A stretch of DNA of 6,156 bases from Methanobacteriota archaeon (GTDB taxonomy: Archaea > Thermoplasmatota > Poseidoniia > Poseidoniales > Poseidoniaceae): NCBI GenBank assembly GCA_002723635.1, contig PBMM01000028.1, positions 8,374 through 14,529 of the forward strand, in the 5' to 3' direction. A program made the translations under genes and the position numbers. Position 1 is the first letter of the stretch. Each line of letters starts with the position of its first letter. Under the pieces are notes generated by a model that ran no database searches, was not told the origin of the DNA, and saw only the letters and a program-made list of their open reading frames with translations. Positions 1 to 5,569 of the stretch are shown here, piece after piece.

Positions 1-1298
1 GCGGGGAAGATGACCACCCACGCCAAGTCAACAAAGTGCCAGTACAGACCGAAGTACTCGATGCCCTGACCGTTTTCTTCGTCAAAGCCGACGGTGTCAG
101 CCTTGAAGACGAGATAGAGCATCACCAAGAGCCCAATGAAGACGTGAAGTCCGTGGGCGCCGGTGGCGATGTAGAAGATCGAACCTTGCTGGGTTGCGAG
201 GGTGAAACCTTCCGCGATGAGGTGGCTCCACTCGATGAGCTTCAGCACGATGAAGAGGGAACCAAGGGCGAGTGTCGCAATGAGGTAGTTGCGCACAGCG
301 GCTTTGCGCGTGGGCATCAACTTCGCCATGAGCGGGTTGGAGGACACTTCCCAGTTGGTGTTCTTCGCGGCCTTGAGGGCCAGCACGATGGTGTAGGACG
401 AGATGATCAGCGCAAAGGTGTTGATGGCACCGGGCGCGAGCGTGGCCAGGTCGCCACGGATCAGGTCCGAGGCGGTCACGATGGTGCCTTCCGGGACACC
501 GGCACAGGCTTCCACGCCCGACTTGATCGCCCAGTCGGTGCACCAGCCGGTGCGCATGCGAAGGTAGGATGAGAAGAAGGAGGCGAAGACCATCACTTCG
601 GACATTAGGAAGACCCAGATGCCGACCTTGCGAATCTGCTGTCCACGGAAGGGCACCATGTCCTCGGTGGCCGTGGCGATTTGTTCACCGTGACCGTCGA
701 AGGGCAGGTCTTCCTGCCACCAGTTGGCGATACCAAGCACCACGAAGACCAGGCCCGTGGTGGACATGGCCATGTCCATCAGTTCGAACTCGAGCCCGTA
801 CAGCATGCCTTCAGCGCCGTGAGCGAAACGGGGGAAACCGATCATGAAGATCATCACACCGAAAGCGAGTACGATTGGTGAGGAGGAACCATGGTGGCCA
901 TGGTCGTCATGATCACCATGGTCTGCATCCGGTTTGAGTGAGTTTACGAATCCACCGAAGCCGATGAACACCGAATAGACGATCATCATCACGAGGATGG
1001 TATTCCCAGCCACTGCGAAGGTGAGGAAACTCAAGTGTGCCTCAATCTCGTGGTGGTGTGCTTCTTCCTTGGCTGCCTTGAGGGCCGTGGTGTCTTCACC
1101 AGCGGCCTTGGCGGCTTCGTAGTCGTCCTTGGCGTGATCGTAGTGAGCCATGGCATCGTCGTACTCGTCGTGCAGGCCAGAGGCCACACCAACTGCGAGG
1201 ACACCGTAGGCCACGACGCCGATGGTCAGAAACACCCCGGCCATCAACAGTCCGCGCATCCAGATGGCGTTTTCCACGTGTGCGTGGCCACCGCTCAT
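1..1298 (-). CDS. coxC: Cytochrome c oxidase subunit III with N-terminal two-helix extension (3' end cut by window edge)
   Basis: Subunit III of an aa3-type heme-copper oxidase; an integral membrane subunit that stabilises proton uptake in subunit I. I read 432 codons with no stop before the window edge. The family core is clear: KVGIWVFLMSEVMVF at 224-238 with the conserved Glu234, Glu356 in 'KLIEW', TGAHGLH at 379-385 and YWHFVD at 419-424. The last motif normally lies in the final helix, so only a short tail is missing. About 140 residues precede the canonical seven-helix core: a hydrophobic helix (about 14-42), a highly charged Ala/Glu/Lys/His segment (43-88), a second helix (about 90-118) and a His/Asp-rich linker (123-140). 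That predicts nine membrane helices instead of seven. The ATG start forms an ATGA overlap with the coxA stop and has GGAGGTGA 4 nt upstream. Subunit identity is certain; the function of the extension is unknown. Confidence 0.95.
   Translation of the reverse strand, partial: MSGGHAHVENAIWMRGLLMAGVFLTIGVVAYGVLAVGVASGLHDEYDDAMAHYDHAKDDYEAAKAAGEDTTALKAAKEEAHHHEIEAHLSFLTFAVAGNTILVMMIVYSVFIGFGGFVNSLKPDADHGDHDDHGHHGSSSPIVLAFGVMIFMIGFPRFAHGAEGMLYGLEFELMDMAMSTTGLVFVVLGIANWWQEDLPFDGHGEQIATATEDMVPFRGQQIRKVGIWVFLMSEVMVFASFFSSYLRMRTGWCTDWAIKSGVEACAGVPEGTIVTASDLIRGDLATLAPGAINTFALIISSYTIVLALKAAKNTNWEVSSNPLMAKLMPTRKAAVRNYLIATLALGSLFIVLKLIEWSHLIAEGFTLATQQGSIFYIATGAHGLHVFIGLLVMLYLVFKADTVGFDEENGQGIEYFGLYWHFVDLAWVVIFP
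888..923 (-). other. His/Asp-rich linker coding segment in coxC
   Basis: These 12 codons encode DHGDHDDHGHHG (residues 126-137 of CoxC), with five His and four Asp between the second extra helix and the first helix of the canonical subunit III core. Such clusters can bind Cu, Zn or Ni. Which membrane side it faces depends on the topology of the added helices, which I cannot settle from sequence alone. Confidence 0.75.
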
Positions 1299-3571
1299 GG
1301 GGTCACCTCCGTGCCGGAGCCTTCCCAAAGGCGCTTGCCAACGCTCTTCTTCTCCTCATGCTCGTGACCTTCGTTTGCGTCAAGCTGGGTTGGAATGTCG
1401 TGGAAGGAAGGTGTTGGCGGTGGCGAGGTCGTGGTCCACTCGAGGGACCATCCTCCCCAGGGGTCCTTGCCGACCTTTTCGCCTCTGCGGGCGGAGTAGA
1501 TGATGTTCCAAACGAGGATCAATTGACTCAAGCCGAAGATGAAGGCGAAGGTGGATACGGCCAGGTTGTAGGATGCAAAGCCAGTCTCTTCGAGGTAGGA
1601 GTGGGTGCGGCGGGGCATACCCATCATACCCAGAGCGTGCATGGGCCAGAAGGCGGCGTTGTAGGAGGCGAAGCCCACGAGGAAGTGGTAGAGGCCGAGG
1701 CGCTCGTCCATCTTGCGACCGGTCACCTTGGGGAACCAGTAGTACACGCCGGAGAAGAGCGCGAACACGGTACCGCCGATGAACACGTAGTGGAAGTGAG
1801 CGACCACGAAGTACGTGTCGTGGAAGTGAACGTCCAAGCCGGACACCGGGAAGAACATTCCAGAAATACCGCCCAAGGTGAAGGTGATTAGGAACCCAAG
1901 TGACCACAACGTGTGCGTTCGCATCACAAGGCTGCCTTGGTACAAGGTCATCAGCCAATTGAAGATTTTCGCACCGGTCGGAATCGCCACCAGCATGGTG
2001 GTGATCATGAACGCCGCGCGCCACGAGGGCGACATGCCAGAAGTCAGCATGTGGTGGCCCCAAACGACGAAGCCGACCACGCCGATACCGGCCATAGCGA
2101 TGACCATCGACTTGTAGCCGAACACGGAGCGTCGAGCGCTCGTAGCCAGCACTTCGGACACGATGCCGAAGGCGGGGACGATGACGACGTACACCTCAGG
2201 GTGGCCGAAGAACCAGAACAGGTGCTGGAACAAGATTGGGTCGCCGCCGAAGGTGTAGAAGGTGGTTCCGATGGTGTGGTCGAACAGCAGGAAGGATACG
2301 CCGACAATAAAGGCCGGGAGAGACACGAAGAGCATGAACACGGAAACGAACACCGACCATGAGAAGAGCGGAATGCGCCACCATGTCACACCGGGCGCAC
2401 GCATGGTGAACACGGTCGTGATGAAGTTCACACCGCTCAAGGTGCTCGAAGCACCGAGCATGACCATGCCTGAGATGAATGCGGTCGTACCCGGGTTGTT
2501 TCCATACTCGCCAAATTCGCTCAGCGAGGAATATGGCGGGTACATCACCCAAGTGATGTCCGCACCTTCGCCGGTCCAGATGCCCGTGTAGATGAGAGGA
2601 GTCGAGAAGACCAAAATCCACAGGCCAAGCGCGTTGATGCGAGGGAAGGCGAGGTCCTTGGCGCCAATCTGGAGCGGCAGGACGTAGTTCATGAAACCGG
2701 CAATCATCGGCATCGCCGCGAGGAAAATCATGGTCGTCCCGTGCAGCGTGAAGAAGGAGTTGTACTGATCGTAAGTGAGGAAGTCGTTCTCGGGAACGGA
2801 CAGCTGAATCCTGAAAATCAGGGCGAGCAGACCGCCAACGAGGAAGAAGAGGAACCCGTAGAGGAAGTACATGATACCGACTTCCTTGTGGTCGGTTGTC
2901 GTCAGCCAAGGCTTCAGATACGCCCAGAAGGCACCCATTGTGAAAGTCTCAGGGCTGCGTCGGTAGAAGACCCACATCGTACCGAGCACGATCAAACCAA
3001 CCGCAAGCAAGAGCGCGGTCATGAGGATGATCAGCGGCGGTGCGCTAGGAGCCAGGGCCCCAGCGTTGATGCCAGGAACGACGAAGTTCACGAAGTTCCA
3101 TTCGTCTCCACCGGGTCCGTCTCCACCGGAGACCGCGTTGCCGTAAATCGTGAATTCGGCCGTGGCTTCGTCGTCACCCGGAGCCGTCCACTCGAAGTCC
3201 CACGTGCGAACGGTGTTGGCTTCGGCCGTGTGCGTCAGTCCAGCGTCCATGATCTGGCCGCCGGACTCAGGCACCGAGCTCACGGAGCCCTCGGTCACGA
3301 GGATGCGGTAGCCGCCCATGCGGCCAGCATCGGGCTCAGAGCGAGGCAAGTCGTCGTTCACGACGGTGACGGTGAAACTGTAGACTTCGCTGGCGTTGAA
3401 ACTCTCCGGCAAGCCGGTCACGACCACGGTTGTGTCGGCGTTAGCTCCGCCGTGGCACGAACAGCCACCGTCACCGGCACTGCCGATTCCAGCGGGCATG
3501 GCTTCGAAACTTGGTGTAAACGCCAAGGCAGCGAGCATCACAAGGAGCACGGCAACGGCGCGTGTGCGCAT
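1295..3571 (-). CDS. coxA: Cytochrome c oxidase subunit I (A-family) fused to an N-terminal choice-of-anchor V-like domain
   Basis: Catalytic subunit that reduces O2 to water at the heme a3-CuB centre and pumps protons. Its 758 residues greatly exceed the usual 500-600. Numbering from ATG 3571: signal peptide about 1-24, a soluble beta domain about 25-170, an anchor helix about 178-203, then a twelve-helix core from about 225. Conserved residues: His277 and His594 (heme a), His592 (heme a3), His457, His506 and His507 (CuB), and Tyr461 (cross-linked Tyr in GHPEVY). D-channel residues are Asn295, Asp306, Asn313 and Glu459; K-channel residues are Thr532 and Lys535. The Mg-site motif HDT starts at His584. 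This is an A1-type pattern. The N-terminal domain shows Cys37-Ser-Cys39-His40, 'GLP', 'TH', 'WDFEWTAP' and 'GNAVSGGDG..GD', resembling choice-of-anchor V domains. ATG 3571 is preferred over in-frame TTG 3574 because GGAGGTGA lies 6 nt before it. The gene overlaps coxB by 1 nt (TGATG). Confidence 0.97.
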   Translation of the reverse strand: MRTRAVAVLLVMLAALAFTPSFEAMPAGIGSAGDGGCSCHGGANADTTVVVTGLPESFNASEVYSFTVTVVNDDLPRSEPDAGRMGGYRILVTEGSVSSVPESGGQIMDAGLTHTAEANTVRTWDFEWTAPGDDEATAEFTIYGNAVSGGDGPGGDEWNFVNFVVPGINAGALAPSAPPLIILMTALLLAVGLIVLGTMWVFYRRSPETFTMGAFWAYLKPWLTTTDHKEVGIMYFLYGFLFFLVGGLLALIFRIQLSVPENDFLTYDQYNSFFTLHGTTMIFLAAMPMIAGFMNYVLPLQIGAKDLAFPRINALGLWILVFSTPLIYTGIWTGEGADITWVMYPPYSSLSEFGEYGNNPGTTAFISGMVMLGASSTLSGVNFITTVFTMRAPGVTWWRIPLFSWSVFVSVFMLFVSLPAFIVGVSFLLFDHTIGTTFYTFGGDPILFQHLFWFFGHPEVYVVIVPAFGIVSEVLATSARRSVFGYKSMVIAMAGIGVVGFVVWGHHMLTSGMSPSWRAAFMITTMLVAIPTGAKIFNWLMTLYQGSLVMRTHTLWSLGFLITFTLGGISGMFFPVSGLDVHFHDTYFVVAHFHYVFIGGTVFALFSGVYYWFPKVTGRKMDERLGLYHFLVGFASYNAAFWPMHALGMMGMPRRTHSYLEETGFASYNLAVSTFAFIFGLSQLILVWNIIYSARRGEKVGKDPWGGWSLEWTTTSPPPTPSFHDIPTQLDANEGHEHEEKKSVGKRLWEGSGTEVTP
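1303..1310 (-). promoter_or_regulatory. Ribosome-binding site of coxC
   Basis: The same octamer, GGAGGTGA, lies on the minus strand 4 nt before ATG 1298, inside the final codons of coxA (Glu-Val-Thr-Pro). Together with the ATGA stop/start overlap it supports this start, and thus the presence of the N-terminal extension of CoxC. Confidence 0.8.
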
Positions 3572-4590
3572 CAAGCTTCACCTCCGCCGGTCTTCTTGAT
3601 GCCAACGTCCTCGTCGCACGTCTTGCCTTCTTCTGCCACGACCTTGACTTCACCGACCATTTGAGAGTGCTGCAGGCCGCAGTACTCTGCGCAACGGATG
3701 GGGAAGATGCCCGCGTCATCGGGGAAGACGTACATCGTCGTGCCCTGCTCAAGTCCGGGGACCAAGTCTTCCTTGACGCCGAACTCTGGGAGCCAGAAGG
3801 AGTGCTGAACGCCAACGTATCGTGGGTCACTGTCGTCAATGGGGCGGGAGTGCATGGTGAACACCACGCCGTCCTCAGGCATGTCCGAGGTGTCGTCAGC
3901 GGAGTCGATGGTCGAGCAGGGGATGATGAGAGGTTCAACCGGTGTGCGGAAGATGTGGCCCACAGGAATGTGTTCCCAGGTGTGGAGCACCACGCTTTCC
4001 TCATCGAGGATTTCGACCTTGTAGTGGAGGCCCGCATCGAAGAAGAACTCGTCCACGGTGATCATGTCGCTGCCGTTGAAGGCATGCTCGGTCTTCATCC
4101 CGTCCATGCTGACCACAGCGGTGTGGGGGTTCAAGCCCATGGCGTGGAGGATCACGTCACCTTCGCTGAGGCGAACTTCAACGTCCATGCCGGTATGTTC
4201 GTCCTCCCACGTCAGTGGGTCTTCGTACACGAACTCCCAGTACCACTGGTAGCCGTTTACGGTGATGTCGAATCGATGGTCATCCTCAGGGATGCTGCCC
4301 CAGACGTTGGACGTAGAGGAAGTGGCGAGGATGGTTAACCACGCCACCAAGATGGTCGGGATGACGTAGAATGCAATCTCCAACTTCCGGTCTGCATCGT
4401 GGTTGCTGCTCTCAAGTGGGAAAGTCCCAGGTTTGATTTTCCACAGGCTTTTCGACTCGTCTTCAGCAATCCCTGCGCGAAAACGCGCCATAAAAAAGAA
4501 CATCACCCCAAAGGTGAGTACACCTACGATGATGGCCCAAAACAGGAACTTGTCGTAGAGCACCGAAAACAGTGTGTCTTGAGCAGCCAT
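3571..4590 (-). CDS. coxB: Cytochrome c oxidase subunit II with CuA centre and large insertion
   Basis: Subunit II receives electrons at a binuclear CuA centre on the outer membrane face and passes them to heme a of subunit I. The protein has 339 residues. Two membrane helices are visible (about 16-37 and 72-92), then the aromatic strand GYQWYWEF at 113-120, then a cupredoxin domain. CuA ligands are complete: His263 in HSFWLPEF, and Cys300, Glu302, Cys304, His308 and Met311 in CAEYCGLQHSQM. The segment between Trp117 and His263 is 146 residues, against about 55 for the equivalent span in bovine subunit II, so roughly 90 residues are inserted. The insert is acidic and histidine-containing (His149, 156, 169, 189, 203, 207, 212, 247) and has one Cys (225). 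There is no cytochrome c domain at the C terminus. It is the first gene of the minus-strand cox unit. ATG 4590 has only a weak GAGGG site 6 nt upstream. Confidence 0.97.
   Translation of the reverse strand: MAAQDTLFSVLYDKFLFWAIIVGVLTFGVMFFFMARFRAGIAEDESKSLWKIKPGTFPLESSNHDADRKLEIAFYVIPTILVAWLTILATSSTSNVWGSIPEDDHRFDITVNGYQWYWEFVYEDPLTWEDEHTGMDVEVRLSEGDVILHAMGLNPHTAVVSMDGMKTEHAFNGSDMITVDEFFFDAGLHYKVEILDEESVVLHTWEHIPVGHIFRTPVEPLIIPCSTIDSADDTSDMPEDGVVFTMHSRPIDDSDPRYVGVQHSFWLPEFGVKEDLVPGLEQGTTMYVFPDDAGIFPIRCAEYCGLQHSQMVGEVKVVAEEGKTCDEDVGIKKTGGGEA
3578..3585 (-). promoter_or_regulatory. Ribosome-binding site of coxA
   Basis: On the minus strand this reads GGAGGTGA, a near-ideal Shine-Dalgarno sequence, and it ends 6 nt before ATG 3571. 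It lies inside the last codons of coxB, which encode its Gly-Gly-Glu-Ala tail. The spacing selects ATG 3571 over the in-frame TTG at 3574, which would leave only 3 nt. Confidence 0.8.
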
Positions 4591-4596
4591 TGGACG

Positions 4597-4620
4597 CCCT
4601 CGCTCGAGGCCTCGGGAGGG
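4597..4620. repeat. GC-rich inverted repeat upstream of coxB
   Basis: An outer CCCTC (4597-4601) pairs with GAGGG (4616-4620), and the 10-bp perfect palindrome CGAGGCCTCG (4605-4614) sits between them, slightly off-centre. It lies 6-30 bp before the coxB start, where an operator or a leader hairpin could act. On the minus strand the proximal arm doubles as the weak GAGGG ribosome-binding site, so folding could in principle hide that site. The function is inferred. Confidence 0.45.
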
Positions 4621-4625
4621 CCTTC

Positions 4626-4631
4626 CTTAAG
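4626..4631 (-). promoter_or_regulatory. Possible TATA-like element for the cox operon
   Basis: CTTAAG is one of few AT-containing steps in this GC-rich upstream stretch and lies about 36-41 bp before the coxB ATG. An archaeal TATA box about 26 bp before the start site would put transcription initiation near 4602, giving a short leader. The match is poor, and another AT-rich patch at about 4669-4677 (TTCAAAACG on the minus strand) is an alternative. Confidence 0.2.
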
Positions 4632-4705
4632 CGTTGTTGGATGTGGGAATGCGAGCCTTTCATCGTCGTTTTGAACATCATCCTTCCGGCCTCCCGGTTT
4701 TCAGG

Positions 4706-4712
4706 AAATTTT
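4706..4712 (+). promoter_or_regulatory. Possible TATA-like element for the DUF167-Toprim unit
   Basis: AAATTTT preceded by GG is the most AT-rich run in the divergent intergenic region. It is centred about 25 bp before the ATG at 4734 and about 52 bp before the ATG at 4761. This fits an archaeal promoter giving either a leaderless message starting at 4734 or a leader of about 25 nt for 4761. No close match to the full BRE-TATA consensus is seen. Confidence 0.3.
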
Positions 4713-4760
4713 GCTTCATTCATCGGACGTTTGATGCGCTTTACGAACACACGCCGAGGC

Positions 4761-5102
4761 ATGGCCCTGGAGGACGCGTTGCAGGCGACCTTGGACGGGG
4801 CCGTTCTCATCGCCCTGCAGGTTCAACCTGGTGCCGCTCAGGCCTCATTGGGAGATGTGGATCCATGGCGGCAGCGGGTCGTGGTTCGATTGACGGCAAG
4901 GGCGCAGGCAGGTCGAGCCAACCGTGCGTTGTGCGCTCAATTGGCGGCTTGGCTGGGTTGCATGGCCGGAGACATCACGATCGTGGAAGGACAAACGTCA
5001 CGCCAGAAGCGCGTTCGCGTGGAGGGCATGGACATTGACGCGGTGCTGGCAAGGTTGAGCGCCTATCTTCCTAGTGGCGCCACGGAAGACGCACATGCTT
5101 GA
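4761..5102 (+). CDS. DUF167 / UPF0235 family protein
   Basis: A 113-residue protein of the conserved DUF167 (YggU-like) family, small alpha/beta proteins of unknown biochemical role. Family marks in order: 'DGAVLIALQVQPGA' at 12-25, 'DPWRQRVVVRLTARAQAGRANRAL' split across 34-57 (the A-x-x-G-x-A-N core), and 'IVEGQTSRQKRVRVEG' at 74-89 (the G-x-T-S-x-x-K signature). The 'PWRxR' element resembles what I recall of archaeal members. The start at 4761 gives the usual N terminus (M-A-L-E-D-A-L) just before the first strand. An in-frame ATG at 4734 would add nine residues and suits leaderless initiation better. Neither start has a convincing ribosome-binding site. The stop overlaps the next gene as TGATG, so the two are probably co-transcribed and coupled. 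Confidence 0.88.
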   Translation: MALEDALQATLDGAVLIALQVQPGAAQASLGDVDPWRQRVVVRLTARAQAGRANRALCAQLAAWLGCMAGDITIVEGQTSRQKRVRVEGMDIDAVLARLSAYLPSGATEDAHA

Positions 5103-5569
5103 TGACCACGCCGCGCATGTCAGCACGCATGCGTGCTCCGCGCGTCCCTCGTCATCCCCGCCACGAGGAGGCCCGCGAAGCCTTAGCAGGTTTGAGGGAG
5201 GACCAAGCGATCACCTCACGCCCAATTTTGGTGGAGGGCCCGAGGGACGTGTCCGCGCTACGTTCCTTGGGCATCACGGGTCCCGTTGAGGTGGTCAACC
5301 GCGGATGGGACTTGGCACGACGCGTGGCGCACTTGGTGGAAACCTACGGGACTCGAGGCGTGGACGGTGGCCCTGCCATACACGTTTTGATGGACTGGGA
5401 CCGTACTGGAGGGCGGCTTCAGACCACGTTCCGACGCCGTCTGGAAGCGTTTGACGTCAAGATTGACGAGGACGTTCGTCGCGTGCTGATGCGGTGCCTA
5501 AAACCCGAAACCCGTACCGTGGAGGGCCTTTCAGGCCTAATCGATGTCCTCGGAGTCGAAGGGCGGTAG
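5102..5569 (+). CDS. Toprim-domain protein (UPF0292 / RNase M5-primase-like)
   Basis: A 155-residue protein with a single Toprim fold, the Mg-binding domain of topoisomerases, primases and RNase M5-type nucleases. The signature is present: PILVEGPRD at 41-49 (catalytic Glu45, Asp49), then LMDWDRTGG at 96-104 with the metal-binding Asp98-x-Asp100 pair, followed by a basic helix (RLQTTFRRRLEAF). The C-terminal 'TVEGLSGLI' resembles the 'VE-L' end I associate with archaeal UPF0292 proteins. There is no extra nuclease, helicase or zinc domain, so this is a minimal Toprim protein; nucleic-acid cleavage or processing is plausible but unproven. The first 20 residues are Arg/Pro-rich and poorly conserved in character; ATGs at 5117 and 5129 are alternative starts. 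ATG 5102 is chosen for its TGATG coupling to DUF167. The 3' end overlaps the convergent regulator by 33 bp. Confidence 0.82.
   Translation: MTTPRMSARMRAPRVPRHPRHEEAREALAGLREDQAITSRPILVEGPRDVSALRSLGITGPVEVVNRGWDLARRVAHLVETYGTRGVDGGPAIHVLMDWDRTGGRLQTTFRRRLEAFDVKIDEDVRRVLMRCLKPETRTVEGLSGLIDVLGVEGR
5122..5137. repeat. Perfect 16-bp palindrome inside the Toprim gene start
   Basis: AGCACGCATGCGTGCT is its own reverse complement. It lies 20 bp into the Toprim reading frame and is flanked by GCGC-rich sequence (5111-5116 and 5139-5144) that could extend a hairpin. It may be an operator, a methylation or restriction site, or a translation-tuning hairpin. A chance origin in GC-rich coding DNA cannot be excluded. 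Confidence 0.6.

Larger units (their letters stand above)
4591..4760. other. Divergent intergenic region between coxB and the DUF167 gene
   Basis: This 170-bp gap is the only true intergenic space in the window. Both flanking units are transcribed away from it, so it should hold both promoters. Besides the inverted repeat near coxB and the two TATA-like runs described separately, I see no RNA gene, no terminator and no direct repeat in it. Confidence 0.7.

Noticed and set aside
36..572. Plus-strand and off-frame minus-strand open frames in 36-572
   Set aside because: The true coding frame here is the minus-strand coxC frame, open to the window edge with TGAHGLH and YWHFVD motifs; the other frames are its shadows.
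3452..3463. CSCH as a standard c-type heme site making CoxA a cytochrome fusion
   Set aside because: Covalent c-heme attachment needs CxxCH; this motif is one residue short, so I do not call a cytochrome c domain.
3572..3574. TTG at 3574 as coxA start
   Set aside because: It would leave only 3 nt from the GGAGGTGA site, whereas ATG 3571 has 6 nt and gives the TGATG overlap seen elsewhere in the window.
2741..3664. A 307-codon plus-strand open frame opposite coxA and coxB
   Set aside because: It lies wholly antisense to the well-identified coxA N-terminal region and the coxB end, is full of Arg/His/Glu without any recognisable motif, and is explained by codon bias of the real genes.
3562..4338. 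A 258-codon plus-strand open frame opposite coxB
   Set aside because: It mirrors coxB codons in antisense, has no domain signature, and coxB is certain from its CuA motif.
5525..5537. GGCCT-TTC-AGGCC hairpin as a transcription terminator
   Set aside because: The stem is only 5 bp, lies inside both coding regions and has no T-run on either strand.
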